From Bacteroidales bacterium (GTDB lineage Bacteria; Bacteroidota; Bacteroidia; Bacteroidales; Bacteroidaceae), in the NCBI GenBank assembly GCA_004557185.1, contig SFEP01000005.1:42882-106881 (forward strand): a stretch of DNA of 64,000 nucleotides, written 5' to 3'. Each line of letters begins with the position of its first letter. Position 1 is the first letter of the stretch. A program made the position numbers and the translations under genes. The notes under the pieces are model-generated. The model was not told the origin of the DNA. It ran no database searches and saw only the letters and a list, made by a program, of their open reading frames with translations. Shown piece by piece: positions 25,057 to 32,740 of this stretch.

Positions 25057-25794
25057 ATGACGCCTGAAACGCTTGACATGACACGCATTCCCCAGCACAT
25101 CGCCATCATCATGGACGGCAACGGACGCTGGGCCAAAGCCCGCGGACTGAACCGCAGCATGGGACACCAACAAGGCGTGGTGGCTGTGCGCGAAATCACC
25201 ACAGCCTGCTCCAACATGGGAGTCAAGTTCCTCACGCTCTACACCTTCAGCACCGAAAACTGGAATCGTCCCGCCGACGAGGTGGCTGCCCTCATGAGCC
25301 TCATCCTCACCTCGCTCGAGGAGGAACTCTTCATGAAGAACAATGTGCGCATGCGGCTCATCGGCGACCTTTCAAGGGTGCCCGAACATGTGCGCTCTTC
25401 CATACTCGGCCTGCAGGAACGCACCGCCGTCAACACGGGCATGACGATGGTCATCGCCCTCTCCTACAGCGCACGCTGGGAAATCACACACACCATGCAG
25501 CAACTGGCCGAACGGGTGCAGACGGGCGAACTTAAACCCGCCGACATCGACGAGGCCATGATTTCGTCGAACCTCGCCACCGCCTTCATGCCCGACCCCG
25601 ACCTCCTCATACGCACCGGCGGCGAAGTGAGGCTCAGCAACTACCTGCTCTGGCAGTGCGCCTACTCAGAACTCTACTTCTGCGACACCTTCTGGCCCGA
25701 CTTCCACGAGGAAGACCTCAAGCGCGCCATCAGTGTGTACCAGCAGCGCGAAAGGCGCTACGGCAAAACCAGCGAACAGGTGACGAAAGTCTGA
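25057..25794 (+). CDS. uppS: Isoprenyl transferase (undecaprenyl diphosphate synthase)
   Basis: A 245-residue cis-prenyltransferase making undecaprenyl diphosphate, the lipid carrier for peptidoglycan and surface glycans. Signatures are HIAIIMDGNGRWAKARG (catalytic Asp at IIMDGN), GHQQGVVAVREI, TLYTFSTENWNRP, PDLLIRTGGEVRLSNYLLWQ and ELYFCDTFWPDF. Cytosolic and membrane-associated. It precedes bamA in the conserved envelope block, 94 bp apart. Confidence 0.97.
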   Translation: MTPETLDMTRIPQHIAIIMDGNGRWAKARGLNRSMGHQQGVVAVREITTACSNMGVKFLTLYTFSTENWNRPADEVAALMSLILTSLEEELFMKNNVRMRLIGDLSRVPEHVRSSILGLQERTAVNTGMTMVIALSYSARWEITHTMQQLAERVQTGELKPADIDEAMISSNLATAFMPDPDLLIRTGGEVRLSNYLLWQCAYSELYFCDTFWPDFHEEDLKRAISVYQQRERRYGKTSEQVTKV

Positions 25795-25888
25795 ACACAC
25801 CCCCTTTGCTGCACTCGGCCGCCTACTGCACACCCACCTAACCCTGCACTCCCTCACACCCCAACGCTATACTCCACCCCAACGCACG

Positions 25889-28513
25889 ATGAAAATGACA
25901 TCACGCCTTTTACTTGCCCTCCTGCTGCTGGTCATCACACTCACAGCCAAGGCCCAGACGCCACAGCATCAGGATGTGCCAGAAATTACCTATACCGCCA
26001 ACCACCCGTCCTACATCCTGGGCGGACTGACCATTGAGGGCGCCGGCGACATGGACGAGGAATTGCTCAAAAGCATTTCGGGACTGAACATTGGCGACGC
26101 CTACGAAGTGCCCGGCCCCGACATGACCGAGGCCGTGCAGCGCTACTGGCGGCAGAAACTCTTTGCCAACGTACAGATGCTGGCCGACAGCATCGTAGGA
26201 AGCAGCATCTATCTGCGCATCGTGCTCACACCCCATCCCCGCATCTCAAGCATCCACTACACTGGCGTGAAAAAGTCGGAACGCGAGGAATGCGAAAAAC
26301 TCATCGGGCTGCAGCCTGGCACGCAAATCACCGTCGACATCGTCAACCGCGCCGAGCACTACATCAAAAAGCATTTCCAAGACAAAGGCTTCAAAAACTG
26401 CGAGGTGGAAATCGTGCAGCGCGAAGACGTCACCGCCGACAACCGCGTGCTCGTCGACATTCACGTCAAGAAGAACGAGAAAATCAAGGTGAAGCACATC
26501 TACATCGCCGGCATCGACAACCGAAAGCAAGTGCTCAAACTCAAAAAGGCGATGAAGAAGACGCACGAAAAGAGCTTCCGCAACATCTTCCGCTCCAAAA
26601 AGTTCCTTGCCGAAAAATACGAAGAAGACAAGGGCTTCCTCATTGACAAACTCAACGCTTGGGGCTACCGCGACGCCCTCATCACCGCCGACAGCGTGCA
26701 AACACTCGACGCCAAGCACGTCAACATCTACCTCGACATCTACCGCGGCACGAAGTATTACCTCCGCAACGTCTCGTGGGTGGGCAACACCGTCTACAAC
26801 ACCGACCTGCTCGAACGCCTGCTCAAAATGCAGCGCGGCGACGTCTACAACCAAGAACTGCTGAACAAACGGCTGCGTGAAGACGAAGACGCCATCGGCA
26901 ACCTCTACTACAACAACGGCTACGTGTTCTACAGGCTCGACCCCGTAGAAATCAACATCGACGGCGACTCCATCGACCTCGAAATGCGTATTCGCGAAGG
27001 ACGGCAGGCCACGCTCAACCACGTGCGCATTTCCGGCAACGACCGCGTCTACGAAAACGTCATACGCCGCGAACTCCGCACCAAGCCCGGCGACCTCTTC
27101 TCCATGGAAGCCATCAAGCGCTCCGTGATGGACCTCGCCAACATGAACCAGTTCGACCCCGAAGCCCTGCAGCGCGAACTCTTCCAGAACATACGTCCCG
27201 ATGCCGTGAACGGTACCGTCGACATCACCTACCCCCTGGTGCACAAAGGCGGCGACCAGATTGAACTCTCGGCGGGCTGGGGACAAACGGGTATCGTGGG
27301 CCGCGTGGGCTTGAAGTTCACCAACTTCTCCCTGCAAAACCTCTTTGCCCCCGGCTACAAGCGCGCCGGCTTCATCCCCCAGGGCGACGGCCAGACACTG
27401 CAGCTCCAGGTGCAAACCAACGGTACGTATTACCAGAACTACTCACTCTCCTTCCTCGAACCCTGGCTGGGAGGCAAGCGCCCCAACCAGCTGTCGTTCT
27501 CCATCTATTACAGCAAGCAGAGCGACATCAACTCCAACTACTACAACACAAACTACTACAACCAGTACTATAACTACATGTACGGCTACGGGCAGAGTTA
27601 CAACAACTACTCCGACGCCTACGACCCCGACAAATACGTAAAAATGATCGGCCTGAGCCTCGGCTTCGGCAAACGCTTACGCTGGCCCGACGACTACTTC
27701 ACCTTCATGGCCGAACTCTCGTACACACGCTACATGCTCAAGTCGTGGCAGTACTTCCTTATTACTGACGGCAACTGCAACAACATCAACCTCGCCCTCT
27801 CCTTGCAGCGCAACTCCACCGACCACCCCTTCTACCCCCGCCGCGGCTCCGAACTGCTGCTGCAGGTGAGCGCCACACCGCCCTACTCGCTGTGGCAGAA
27901 GAAAGACTACAAAAACCTCGCCACCAACTACCAGAGCGCCACCTACCAGCAAGAGGCCCAGGAGAAGTACCGCTGGATTGAATACCACAAGTGGAAATTC
28001 AAGTTCCGCACATACACCGCCCTGACCAGTGCCGTGAAAGCTCCCGTGCTCATGACACGTGTGGAGTTCGGCCTGCTCGGCGCCTACAACAAATACAAGA
28101 AGTCGCCCTTCGAAACCTTCTACGTAGGCGGCGACGGCATGTCGGGCTACAGCAGCGGCTACGCCACCGAGACCATTGCCCTGCGCGGTTACGACAACGG
28201 TTCGCTGGCCGGCAACTCCACTGGCGATGCCTATGCTTACAGCCGCATGACGCTCGAACTGCGCTACCCGCTCATGCTCGAAACCTCCACCTCGATGTAC
28301 GCCCTCGCCTTTATCGAAGGCGGTAACGCCTGGACCGGCATCAACAAGTTCAACCCCTTCAACATGAAGCGCTCGGCCGGTGTGGGCGTACGCATCCTGC
28401 TCCCCATGGTAGGCCTCATGGGCATCGACTGGGCCTACGGTTTCCAGAAGTACATCAACGGACAAAAGGCCGGCGGCTCGCAGTTCCACTTCATCATCGG
28501 ACAGGAATTCTAA
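25889..28513 (+). CDS. bamA: Outer membrane protein assembly factor BamA
   Basis: An 874-residue Omp85 protein that inserts beta-barrels into the outer membrane. The signal peptide (LLLVITLTAKAQ) is followed by POTRA domains over about 45-470 (GLTIEGAGDMDEELLKSISGL; ISSIHYTGVKKSEREECEKL; YYLRNVSWVGNTVYNTDLLE; ATLNHVRISGNDRVYENV). The 16-stranded barrel (from GGDQIELSAGWGQTG) ends with a terminal Phe (FHFIIGQEF). Tyr/Asn-rich extracellular loops (NSNYYNTNYYNQYYNY) lie near residues 550-575. Two Skp-like chaperone genes follow, matching its role. Confidence 0.97.
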   Translation: MKMTSRLLLALLLLVITLTAKAQTPQHQDVPEITYTANHPSYILGGLTIEGAGDMDEELLKSISGLNIGDAYEVPGPDMTEAVQRYWRQKLFANVQMLADSIVGSSIYLRIVLTPHPRISSIHYTGVKKSEREECEKLIGLQPGTQITVDIVNRAEHYIKKHFQDKGFKNCEVEIVQREDVTADNRVLVDIHVKKNEKIKVKHIYIAGIDNRKQVLKLKKAMKKTHEKSFRNIFRSKKFLAEKYEEDKGFLIDKLNAWGYRDALITADSVQTLDAKHVNIYLDIYRGTKYYLRNVSWVGNTVYNTDLLERLLKMQRGDVYNQELLNKRLREDEDAIGNLYYNNGYVFYRLDPVEINIDGDSIDLEMRIREGRQATLNHVRISGNDRVYENVIRRELRTKPGDLFSMEAIKRSVMDLANMNQFDPEALQRELFQNIRPDAVNGTVDITYPLVHKGGDQIELSAGWGQTGIVGRVGLKFTNFSLQNLFAPGYKRAGFIPQGDGQTLQLQVQTNGTYYQNYSLSFLEPWLGGKRPNQLSFSIYYSKQSDINSNYYNTNYYNQYYNYMYGYGQSYNNYSDAYDPDKYVKMIGLSLGFGKRLRWPDDYFTFMAELSYTRYMLKSWQYFLITDGNCNNINLALSLQRNSTDHPFYPRRGSELLLQVSATPPYSLWQKKDYKNLATNYQSATYQQEAQEKYRWIEYHKWKFKFRTYTALTSAVKAPVLMTRVEFGLLGAYNKYKKSPFETFYVGGDGMSGYSSGYATETIALRGYDNGSLAGNSTGDAYAYSRMTLELRYPLMLETSTSMYALAFIEGGNAWTGINKFNPFNMKRSAGVGVRILLPMVGLMGIDWAYGFQKYINGQKAGGSQFHFIIGQEF

Positions 28514-28570
28514 CGCCGCACCGCCATTCACCACCTATTTTTCACATTCCACAAAAAAAGGACTTGCCTT

Positions 28571-29086
28571 ATGAAACGCATGCTCACCCTCGCCGCACTG
28601 CTGCTCTGCCTCAGCACAGCGATGCAAGCACAAAAGTTCGCCCTCGTCGACATGGAGTACATTCTCAGCAACATCCCTGCCTACGAACGCGCCAACGAGC
28701 AACTCAACCAAACCTCGAAAGCCTGGCAAACCGAGGTCGAAGCCCTCAACAACGAGGCCCAGACACTCTACAAGAATTACCAGAACGAAAGCGTCTTCCT
28801 GAGCGAAGCGCAGAAAAAGGAACGCGAACAAGCCATCGTAGCCAAAGAAAAGGAGGCTGCCGAACTAAAAAAGAAATACTTCGGCCCCGACGGCGAACTC
28901 TTCAAGAAACGGCAGAGCCTCCTCGAGCCTATACAAGACGAAATCTACAACGCCGTCAAGGGCATCGCACAGCAGCGCGGCTTCCAGCTCATACTCGACC
29001 GCGCCAGCGACAACGGCATCATCTTCGCCTCGCCCAGCATCGACATCAGCAACGAGGTATTGGCGAAACTTGGCTATTCCAAATAA
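28571..29086 (+). CDS. OmpH/Skp family periplasmic chaperone, first copy
   Basis: 171 residues with a signal peptide (LCLSTAMQAQKFALVDMEYI). A long charged helical region (about 45-130) forms the coiled-coil tentacles typical of Skp. The C-terminus GFQLILDRASDNGIIFASPSIDIS closes the beta core. It carries unfolded outer-membrane proteins to the Bam complex. It lies 57 bp after bamA and is followed by a second, paralogous copy with its own -7 box. Confidence 0.92.
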   Translation: MKRMLTLAALLLCLSTAMQAQKFALVDMEYILSNIPAYERANEQLNQTSKAWQTEVEALNNEAQTLYKNYQNESVFLSEAQKKEREQAIVAKEKEAAELKKKYFGPDGELFKKRQSLLEPIQDEIYNAVKGIAQQRGFQLILDRASDNGIIFASPSIDISNEVLAKLGYSK

Positions 29087-29092
29087 TTAGCG

Positions 29093-29100
29093 TACTTTTG
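29093..29100 (+). promoter_or_regulatory. -7 box for the second ompH gene
   Basis: TACTTTTG then C, matching TAnnTTTG, directly after the first ompH stop and 69 nt before the second ompH ATG. It suggests that the second copy can be expressed independently of bamA. Confidence 0.65.
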
Positions 29101-29169
29101 CCCCCTGCAAAACGCGCACCCCACCCACCCAATCAGCATCACTAACACAACAAAGCAATAAAGAAACGT

Positions 29170-29715
29170 ATGTTCAAGAAAATCCTCATGCTTGCGCTCA
29201 TCGCAGCCCCCTTACAGCTTTGCGCGCAAAAGTTTGCTCACTTCGATTACGCCACCATCATGCAGGCCATGCCTGAATACAAAGCTGTGACAGCCGAACT
29301 CGAAACCATCGGCAAGCAATATCAGGCTGAGCTCGAAGGCATGCAGAAGGAGTTCCAGACAAAGATGGAGAAATACCAGAAGGAAGACACCGAAGCTACG
29401 CCGCAGAACATTCGCGACCGCCATCAGCAGGAACTGCAGGACATGTACCAGCGTCTGCAGCAGGCCTCGCAGGACAACCAGGAGGCTTTCGAAAAGGCAC
29501 GCCAAACCAAGATGCAACCCGTAAGCCAAAAGCTCATCGACGCCGCACAGGCTGTGGCCAAGGAGGGCGGCTACGTCTACATCATCGACTCGCAGGCTGC
29601 ACAGGCCGGCGGCATCCTCATCAACGAAACGCTGAGCACCGAGGTCACCGCTCAAATCATGAAGAAGCTCGGCCTCTCCGCCACCACGGCCACACCCTCT
29701 GCCGCCACGAAGTAA
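29170..29715 (+). CDS. OmpH/Skp family periplasmic chaperone, second copy
   Basis: 181 residues. The signal peptide (ALIAAPLQLCAQKFAHFDYATIM) is followed by a charged coiled-coil (about 40-125: EGMQKEFQTKMEKYQKED) and the conserved end GGYVYIIDSQAAQAGGILINE. The tail is Thr/Ala-rich. It is paralogous to the gene at 28571; two tandem Skp copies after bamA are usual in Bacteroidales. A stem-loop 80 nt downstream probably ends the transcript. Confidence 0.92.
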   Translation: MFKKILMLALIAAPLQLCAQKFAHFDYATIMQAMPEYKAVTAELETIGKQYQAELEGMQKEFQTKMEKYQKEDTEATPQNIRDRHQQELQDMYQRLQQASQDNQEAFEKARQTKMQPVSQKLIDAAQAVAKEGGYVYIIDSQAAQAGGILINETLSTEVTAQIMKKLGLSATTATPSAATK

Positions 29716-29794
29716 GGCAAAGGCTGGCCCGCAGGACGCAACCCGCCGCAAGCAAGCCAGGCGGCAGCGGTACACCAAGCCCACAAGCACACAC

Positions 29795-29848
29795 CAAGCC
29801 ATGCGGCGCGACGGCACCTGTGATGCCCCGCACTGCATGGCTTGTGGT
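29795..29848 (+). terminator. Terminator of the bamA-ompH block
   Basis: CAAGCCATGC (29795-29804) pairs with GCATGGCTTG (29835-29844), followed by TGGTTTT. The remaining gap to 30057 contains a TTATATATATTAATGAG stretch at about 29886 and no gene. Confidence 0.7.
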
Positions 29849-30057
29849 TTTAACAGCAAACCCACACCGTGCGGAAGCCTCACGCCTTATATATATTAAT
29901 GAGCGCGGCAAACGGCTCATCTACGCACCAAAGCCTACTTTCACACAGCCAAGCCGCAGCGGCACGCAGCATCAGCTTCTGCCCGGCACTCCTATACAAA
30001 TAGCGCAGCCACGTCCTGTCATGGGAAATGCCACCCTCACCCCAACCCCCTACGTCC

Positions 30058-30759
30058 ATGATTTCACTACGTAACATACACAAATCCTTCGGCTCGCTCG
30101 AAGTGCTCAAGGGCATCGACCTCGACATTCATGCCCGCGAGGTGGTCAGCATTGTCGGCCCCAGCGGCGCGGGCAAAACCACCCTGCTGCAAATCATGGG
30201 CACACTCTACCGCCCCAATGCAGGCACACTCCACATAGCCGGCCACGACGTGCTGGCACTGAGCGGCGACAAACTCTCGCGCTTCCGCTGCGAGCACATC
30301 GGCTTCGTGTTCCAGTTCCACCAGTTGCTGCCCGAATTCTCAGCCCTCGAAAACGTCATGATGCCCGGCCTCATAGCCCGCCACCGAGAGAGCGAGGTGC
30401 GCCGCCGTGGCCTCGAACTGCTCGACTTCCTCGGGCTGGCACACCGCAGCAACCACAAGCCCGCCGAACTCTCGGGCGGCGAAAAGCAAAGGGTGGCCGT
30501 GGCACGCGCCCTCATGAACCAACCCGACGTCATCCTCGCCGACGAACCCTCAGGTAGCCTCGACAGCCACAACAAGGACGAGCTGCATAGCCTCTTCTTC
30601 CGCCTGCGCGACGAAATGCAGCAAACCTTCATCATCGTCACACACGATGAACACCTGGCCACCCTCACCGACCGCACCATACACCTCTCCGACGGCCGCG
30701 TGGTCACGCCCGAAACCCCTGTGCCCACCGAAACCACTAACCCTGCCCAGCATGATTAA
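30058..30759 (+). CDS. LolD-like ABC transporter ATP-binding protein
   Basis: A 233-residue ATPase of the LolD/MacB group. Walker A GPSGAGKTT (about 38-46), Q-loop FVFQFHQLLPEFSALENVMMP, signature LSGGEKQRVAVARAL, Walker B VILADEPSGSLD and switch His in VTHDEH are all present. LolD drives extraction of lipoproteins from the inner membrane with a LolC/E permease, but no permease gene is adjacent, so the partner is uncertain. The start is the ATG at 30058 (MISLRNIHKSFG). It overlaps the next gene by 8 nt. Confidence 0.9.
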   Translation: MISLRNIHKSFGSLEVLKGIDLDIHAREVVSIVGPSGAGKTTLLQIMGTLYRPNAGTLHIAGHDVLALSGDKLSRFRCEHIGFVFQFHQLLPEFSALENVMMPGLIARHRESEVRRRGLELLDFLGLAHRSNHKPAELSGGEKQRVAVARALMNQPDVILADEPSGSLDSHNKDELHSLFFRLRDEMQQTFIIVTHDEHLATLTDRTIHLSDGRVVTPETPVPTETTNPAQHD

Positions 30760-31588
30760 ACTTGGCGACTACAACACACTCACCCTCACACGCTTCACCG
30801 ACCACGGCGCCTACATGGACGGCGGCGAAGTGGGCGAAATTCTCCTGCCCAAGGCCTACGTCACCCGCGACATGCGGCCCGGCACGCAGGTCGACGTCTT
30901 CGTCTACCTCGACCAGGGCGAGCGCCTGGTAGGCACCTTCGAAACACCCCTGTGCCGCGTGGGCGACTTTGCTATGCTCCGCGTGGCGTGGGTCAATGAG
31001 TACGGCGCCTTTCTGCACTGGGGGCTCATGAAGGACCTCTTCGTGCCCTTCAGCGAGCAGAAAATGAAGATGCAGCAGGGCAAATCGTATCTTGTGCACG
31101 TACACATCGACCCCGAAACACGCCGCATCGTGGCCTCGGCCAAAGTGGAGCGCTACCTCAAGCCCGCCACCACCGCCCGCTACCACCGAGGGCAGCAGTT
31201 GGAGTGCATCATTCAGCAGAGCACCCCCCTCGGCCTCAAGGTGATAGCCGACAACCGATGCCCAGGCATGCTCTACCGCGACCAGATGTTCGACGACGAG
31301 CCCCGGACCGGCGACGTGGTCAATGCCACCGTGGTCAACGTGCGCCCCGACGGCAAACTCGACCTCTCGCTGCAGCGCATAGGCAAAAGCCGCTTCCGCG
31401 ACTTCGCCGACACCCTGCTCGACGAACTGCAGGCATGCGGCGGCACACTCCCCTTTCACGACGGTTCCACGCCCGAGGCCATACAGCAGCGCTTCGGCGT
31501 GAGCAAGAAAACCTTCAAGCGAGCCCTCGGCACACTCTACAAGGCACAGCGCATACGCCTCCTGCCCGACGGCATCGCCCTGCTCTGA
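30752..31588 (+). CDS. S1 RNA-binding (CvfB-like) protein
   Basis: 278 residues, starting at the ATG at 30752 inside the end of the ABC gene, which implies translational coupling. It has consecutive S1/OB domains (LTRFTDHGAYMDGGEVGEILLP; LRVAWVNEYGAFLHWGLMKDL; GDVVNATVVNVRPDGKLDLSL) and a C-terminal winged-helix-like domain (TPEAIQQRFGVSKKTFKRALGTL). This is the domain order of CvfB, an RNA-binding protein linked to virulence-gene expression in Staphylococcus. Its targets here are unknown. Confidence 0.88.
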   Translation: MIKLGDYNTLTLTRFTDHGAYMDGGEVGEILLPKAYVTRDMRPGTQVDVFVYLDQGERLVGTFETPLCRVGDFAMLRVAWVNEYGAFLHWGLMKDLFVPFSEQKMKMQQGKSYLVHVHIDPETRRIVASAKVERYLKPATTARYHRGQQLECIIQQSTPLGLKVIADNRCPGMLYRDQMFDDEPRTGDVVNATVVNVRPDGKLDLSLQRIGKSRFRDFADTLLDELQACGGTLPFHDGSTPEAIQQRFGVSKKTFKRALGTLYKAQRIRLLPDGIALL

Positions 31589-31707
31589 CCGCAGCCCTCC
31601 CCCCGCAGCCGTTCTGCCGACGGCATGCTCCCCCACTTCGCCCCCAAGCGCAGCCCGCACCAGCCGGCCCCGCTCGGGGGCGAGATGCTGAAAAACCGTA
31701 ATTCTTT

Positions 31708-31761
31708 CCATCTATGCACTACATGCGACGCATTTCACTCCTCATAAAACCATCTATGCAC
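31708..31761. repeat. Direct repeat CCATCTATGCAC, two copies 42 bp apart
   Basis: CCATCTATGCAC occurs at 31708-31719 and 31750-31761. The repeat distance is 42 bp. It lies in the AT-rich, gene-free stretch 31690-32170. A second TAnnTTTG box (TAATTTTG then C) lies nearby at 31826-31833. Confidence 0.5.
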
Positions 31762-31887
31762 GAAATATTGTGTAAAAGAGCCACACTCGCCTCCTTTCTC
31801 GGATTTCTCTACCACTAATACCTGTTAATTTTGCAGGAAACGTGAATTTTTTACCACTTATCCCTTGCATGGCATTTCACTTATGCT

Positions 31888-31895
31888 TACCTTTG
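31888..31895 (+). promoter_or_regulatory. -7 box of the candidate small RNA
   Basis: TACCTTTG then C, matching TAnnTTTG, with no reading frame of note downstream for 800 bp. Confidence 0.6.
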
Positions 31896-31901
31896 CCATA
31901 C

Positions 31902-32010
31902 AAAAAGCAAAGAACGGCTTGCAAAAGCCATCCTACGAATAGTTTTTTCATCTCTATATAAGTTCTGTGAAGGGGTATCACTCGTCGTGATGACGGGTGA
32001 TACTTGTTTT
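31902..32010 (+). ncRNA. Candidate small RNA, about 110 nt
   Basis: A consensus promoter at 31888-31895 predicts a 5' end near 31902. A hairpin GTATCAC ... GTGATAC (31975-32003), with inner GTC/GAC pairing, is followed by TTGTTTT as a terminator. Between them GGCTTGCAAAAGCC can form a small hairpin. No open frame with coding character is present. It does not contain the SRP RNA signature and I cannot assign it to 6S, tmRNA or RNase P. The exact ends are inferred. Confidence 0.5.
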
Positions 32011-32029
32011 ATAGTGGTTACTCATCATT

Positions 32030-32134
32030 GGATTTCATCCGACCTTTTCTCGCCATGGCATCGCTCAAAGCCTCTCGGCTTTGGGCGAGCTCATTTGGCT
32101 TAACGAAAAGGTTGGATTTCATCCGACCTTTTCG
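32030..32134. repeat. Direct repeat of 20 bp and two hairpins
   Basis: GGATTTCATCCGACCTTTTC occurs at 32030-32049 and again at 32114-32133. The second copy lies inside a near-perfect hairpin, CGAAAAGGT-GGAT / ATCC-ACCTTTTCG (32104-32134). Between the copies CGCTCAAAGCC pairs with GGCTTTGGGCG (10 of 11). This could be a 3' extension of the small RNA or an independent structured element. Confidence 0.6.
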
Positions 32135-32170
32135 TGGGCGTCTGACAACGTGTTTATTTGCCATTTAGGG

Positions 32171-32330
32171 GTGTCCGGTAAAACTTTCGTTACCATCCGC
32201 CGCAAGGAGGCAGGCTGAAAGTCTGCTTCCTTGCAGACAGGGCTTATCCTTTCTCCATGCCCCCCAGATACAACACACGAAAAGCGTTTACCCGACACTC
32301 ATAGCACTTTTTCCCACGCCATTCATTTCC
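32171..32330 (+). repeat. Dispersed left flank shared with 50.98 kb (possible IS/MITE remnant)
   Basis: From TGTCCGGTAAAAC (32172) onward the sequence aligns with 50979 onward (TGTCCGCTAAAAC), with shared blocks GCCGCAAGG, CTTTCTCCAT, GACAC/ACACAC, AAGCGTTT and CCC-ACAC. The copy here has about 30 bp of extra sequence around 32210-32240. TGTCCGGTAAAAC resembles transposon-end sequence, but there is no transposase gene. Both copies run into a palindromic array element. Confidence 0.65.
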
Positions 32331-32356
32331 TGACGGGCGGCGCGCCGCCTGAACGG

Positions 32357-32545
32357 GATGCCGTGAAAAAGAACTCTCACGACGTGAAGTTATTTCTTCA
32401 CAGCACCTATTTTCGCCAGGGACGGGGACGGGAAAAACGAGATGCTACGTAAAAAATTTTACGTACGACGTGAGTTTTTTTACGTACGACGTGATATTTT
32501 TTACGTAGCATCTATTTTCGACGGGGAGGCAAGCCGTCAAAACAG
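32357..32545 (+). repeat. Composite 21-bp palindromic array element, copy R2
   Basis: A 51-bp array (32357-32407, TTCACG type, n = 2), a 33-bp linker (32408-32440), a 72-bp TACGTA-type array (32441-32512, n = 3, GATGC ... GCATC with 16-bp terminal inverted repeats) and a 33-bp linker (32513-32545). The linkers read in the same direction as those of R4 at 51 kb. The 72-bp module matches R4 with 4 mismatches only when inverted; read directly there are 17. The gap 31589-32740 holds no gene. Confidence 0.95.
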
Positions 32546-32687
32546 GCCGCCACCGTTCCACTTTTCCATCCCGGACTCTCCCTCCATCGCGCCGCACCGT
32601 TTCGCACACGGGCCAAACCGTGACAGGCAGCCGCGGGCGAGGGCCATACAAAAGGCAGCCATACAGGCCATGCCTGCATTTTTTTGT

Positions 32688-32695
32688 AACTTTGT
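32688..32695 (+). promoter_or_regulatory. -7 box for the PBP4-type gene
   Basis: TAACTTTG, matching TAnnTTTG. The predicted transcript starts near 32702, so the in-frame ATG at 32699 would be upstream of it. The ATG at 32741 (or 32720) is favoured. Confidence 0.7.
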
Positions 32696-32740
32696 GCCTT
32701 GAAATCACGTACATCCGTTATGCAAGCACGCACTTACGTC

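Noticed and set aside
31902..32134. SRP RNA, 6S RNA or tmRNA
   Set aside because: No SRP tetraloop/bulge signature, no tmRNA tag frame or tRNA-like ends, and no single long 6S-like hairpin; left as an unassigned candidate.
32171..32330. Complete insertion sequence
   Set aside because: Only a possible end sequence is present; there is no transposase frame nor a matching opposite terminal repeat.
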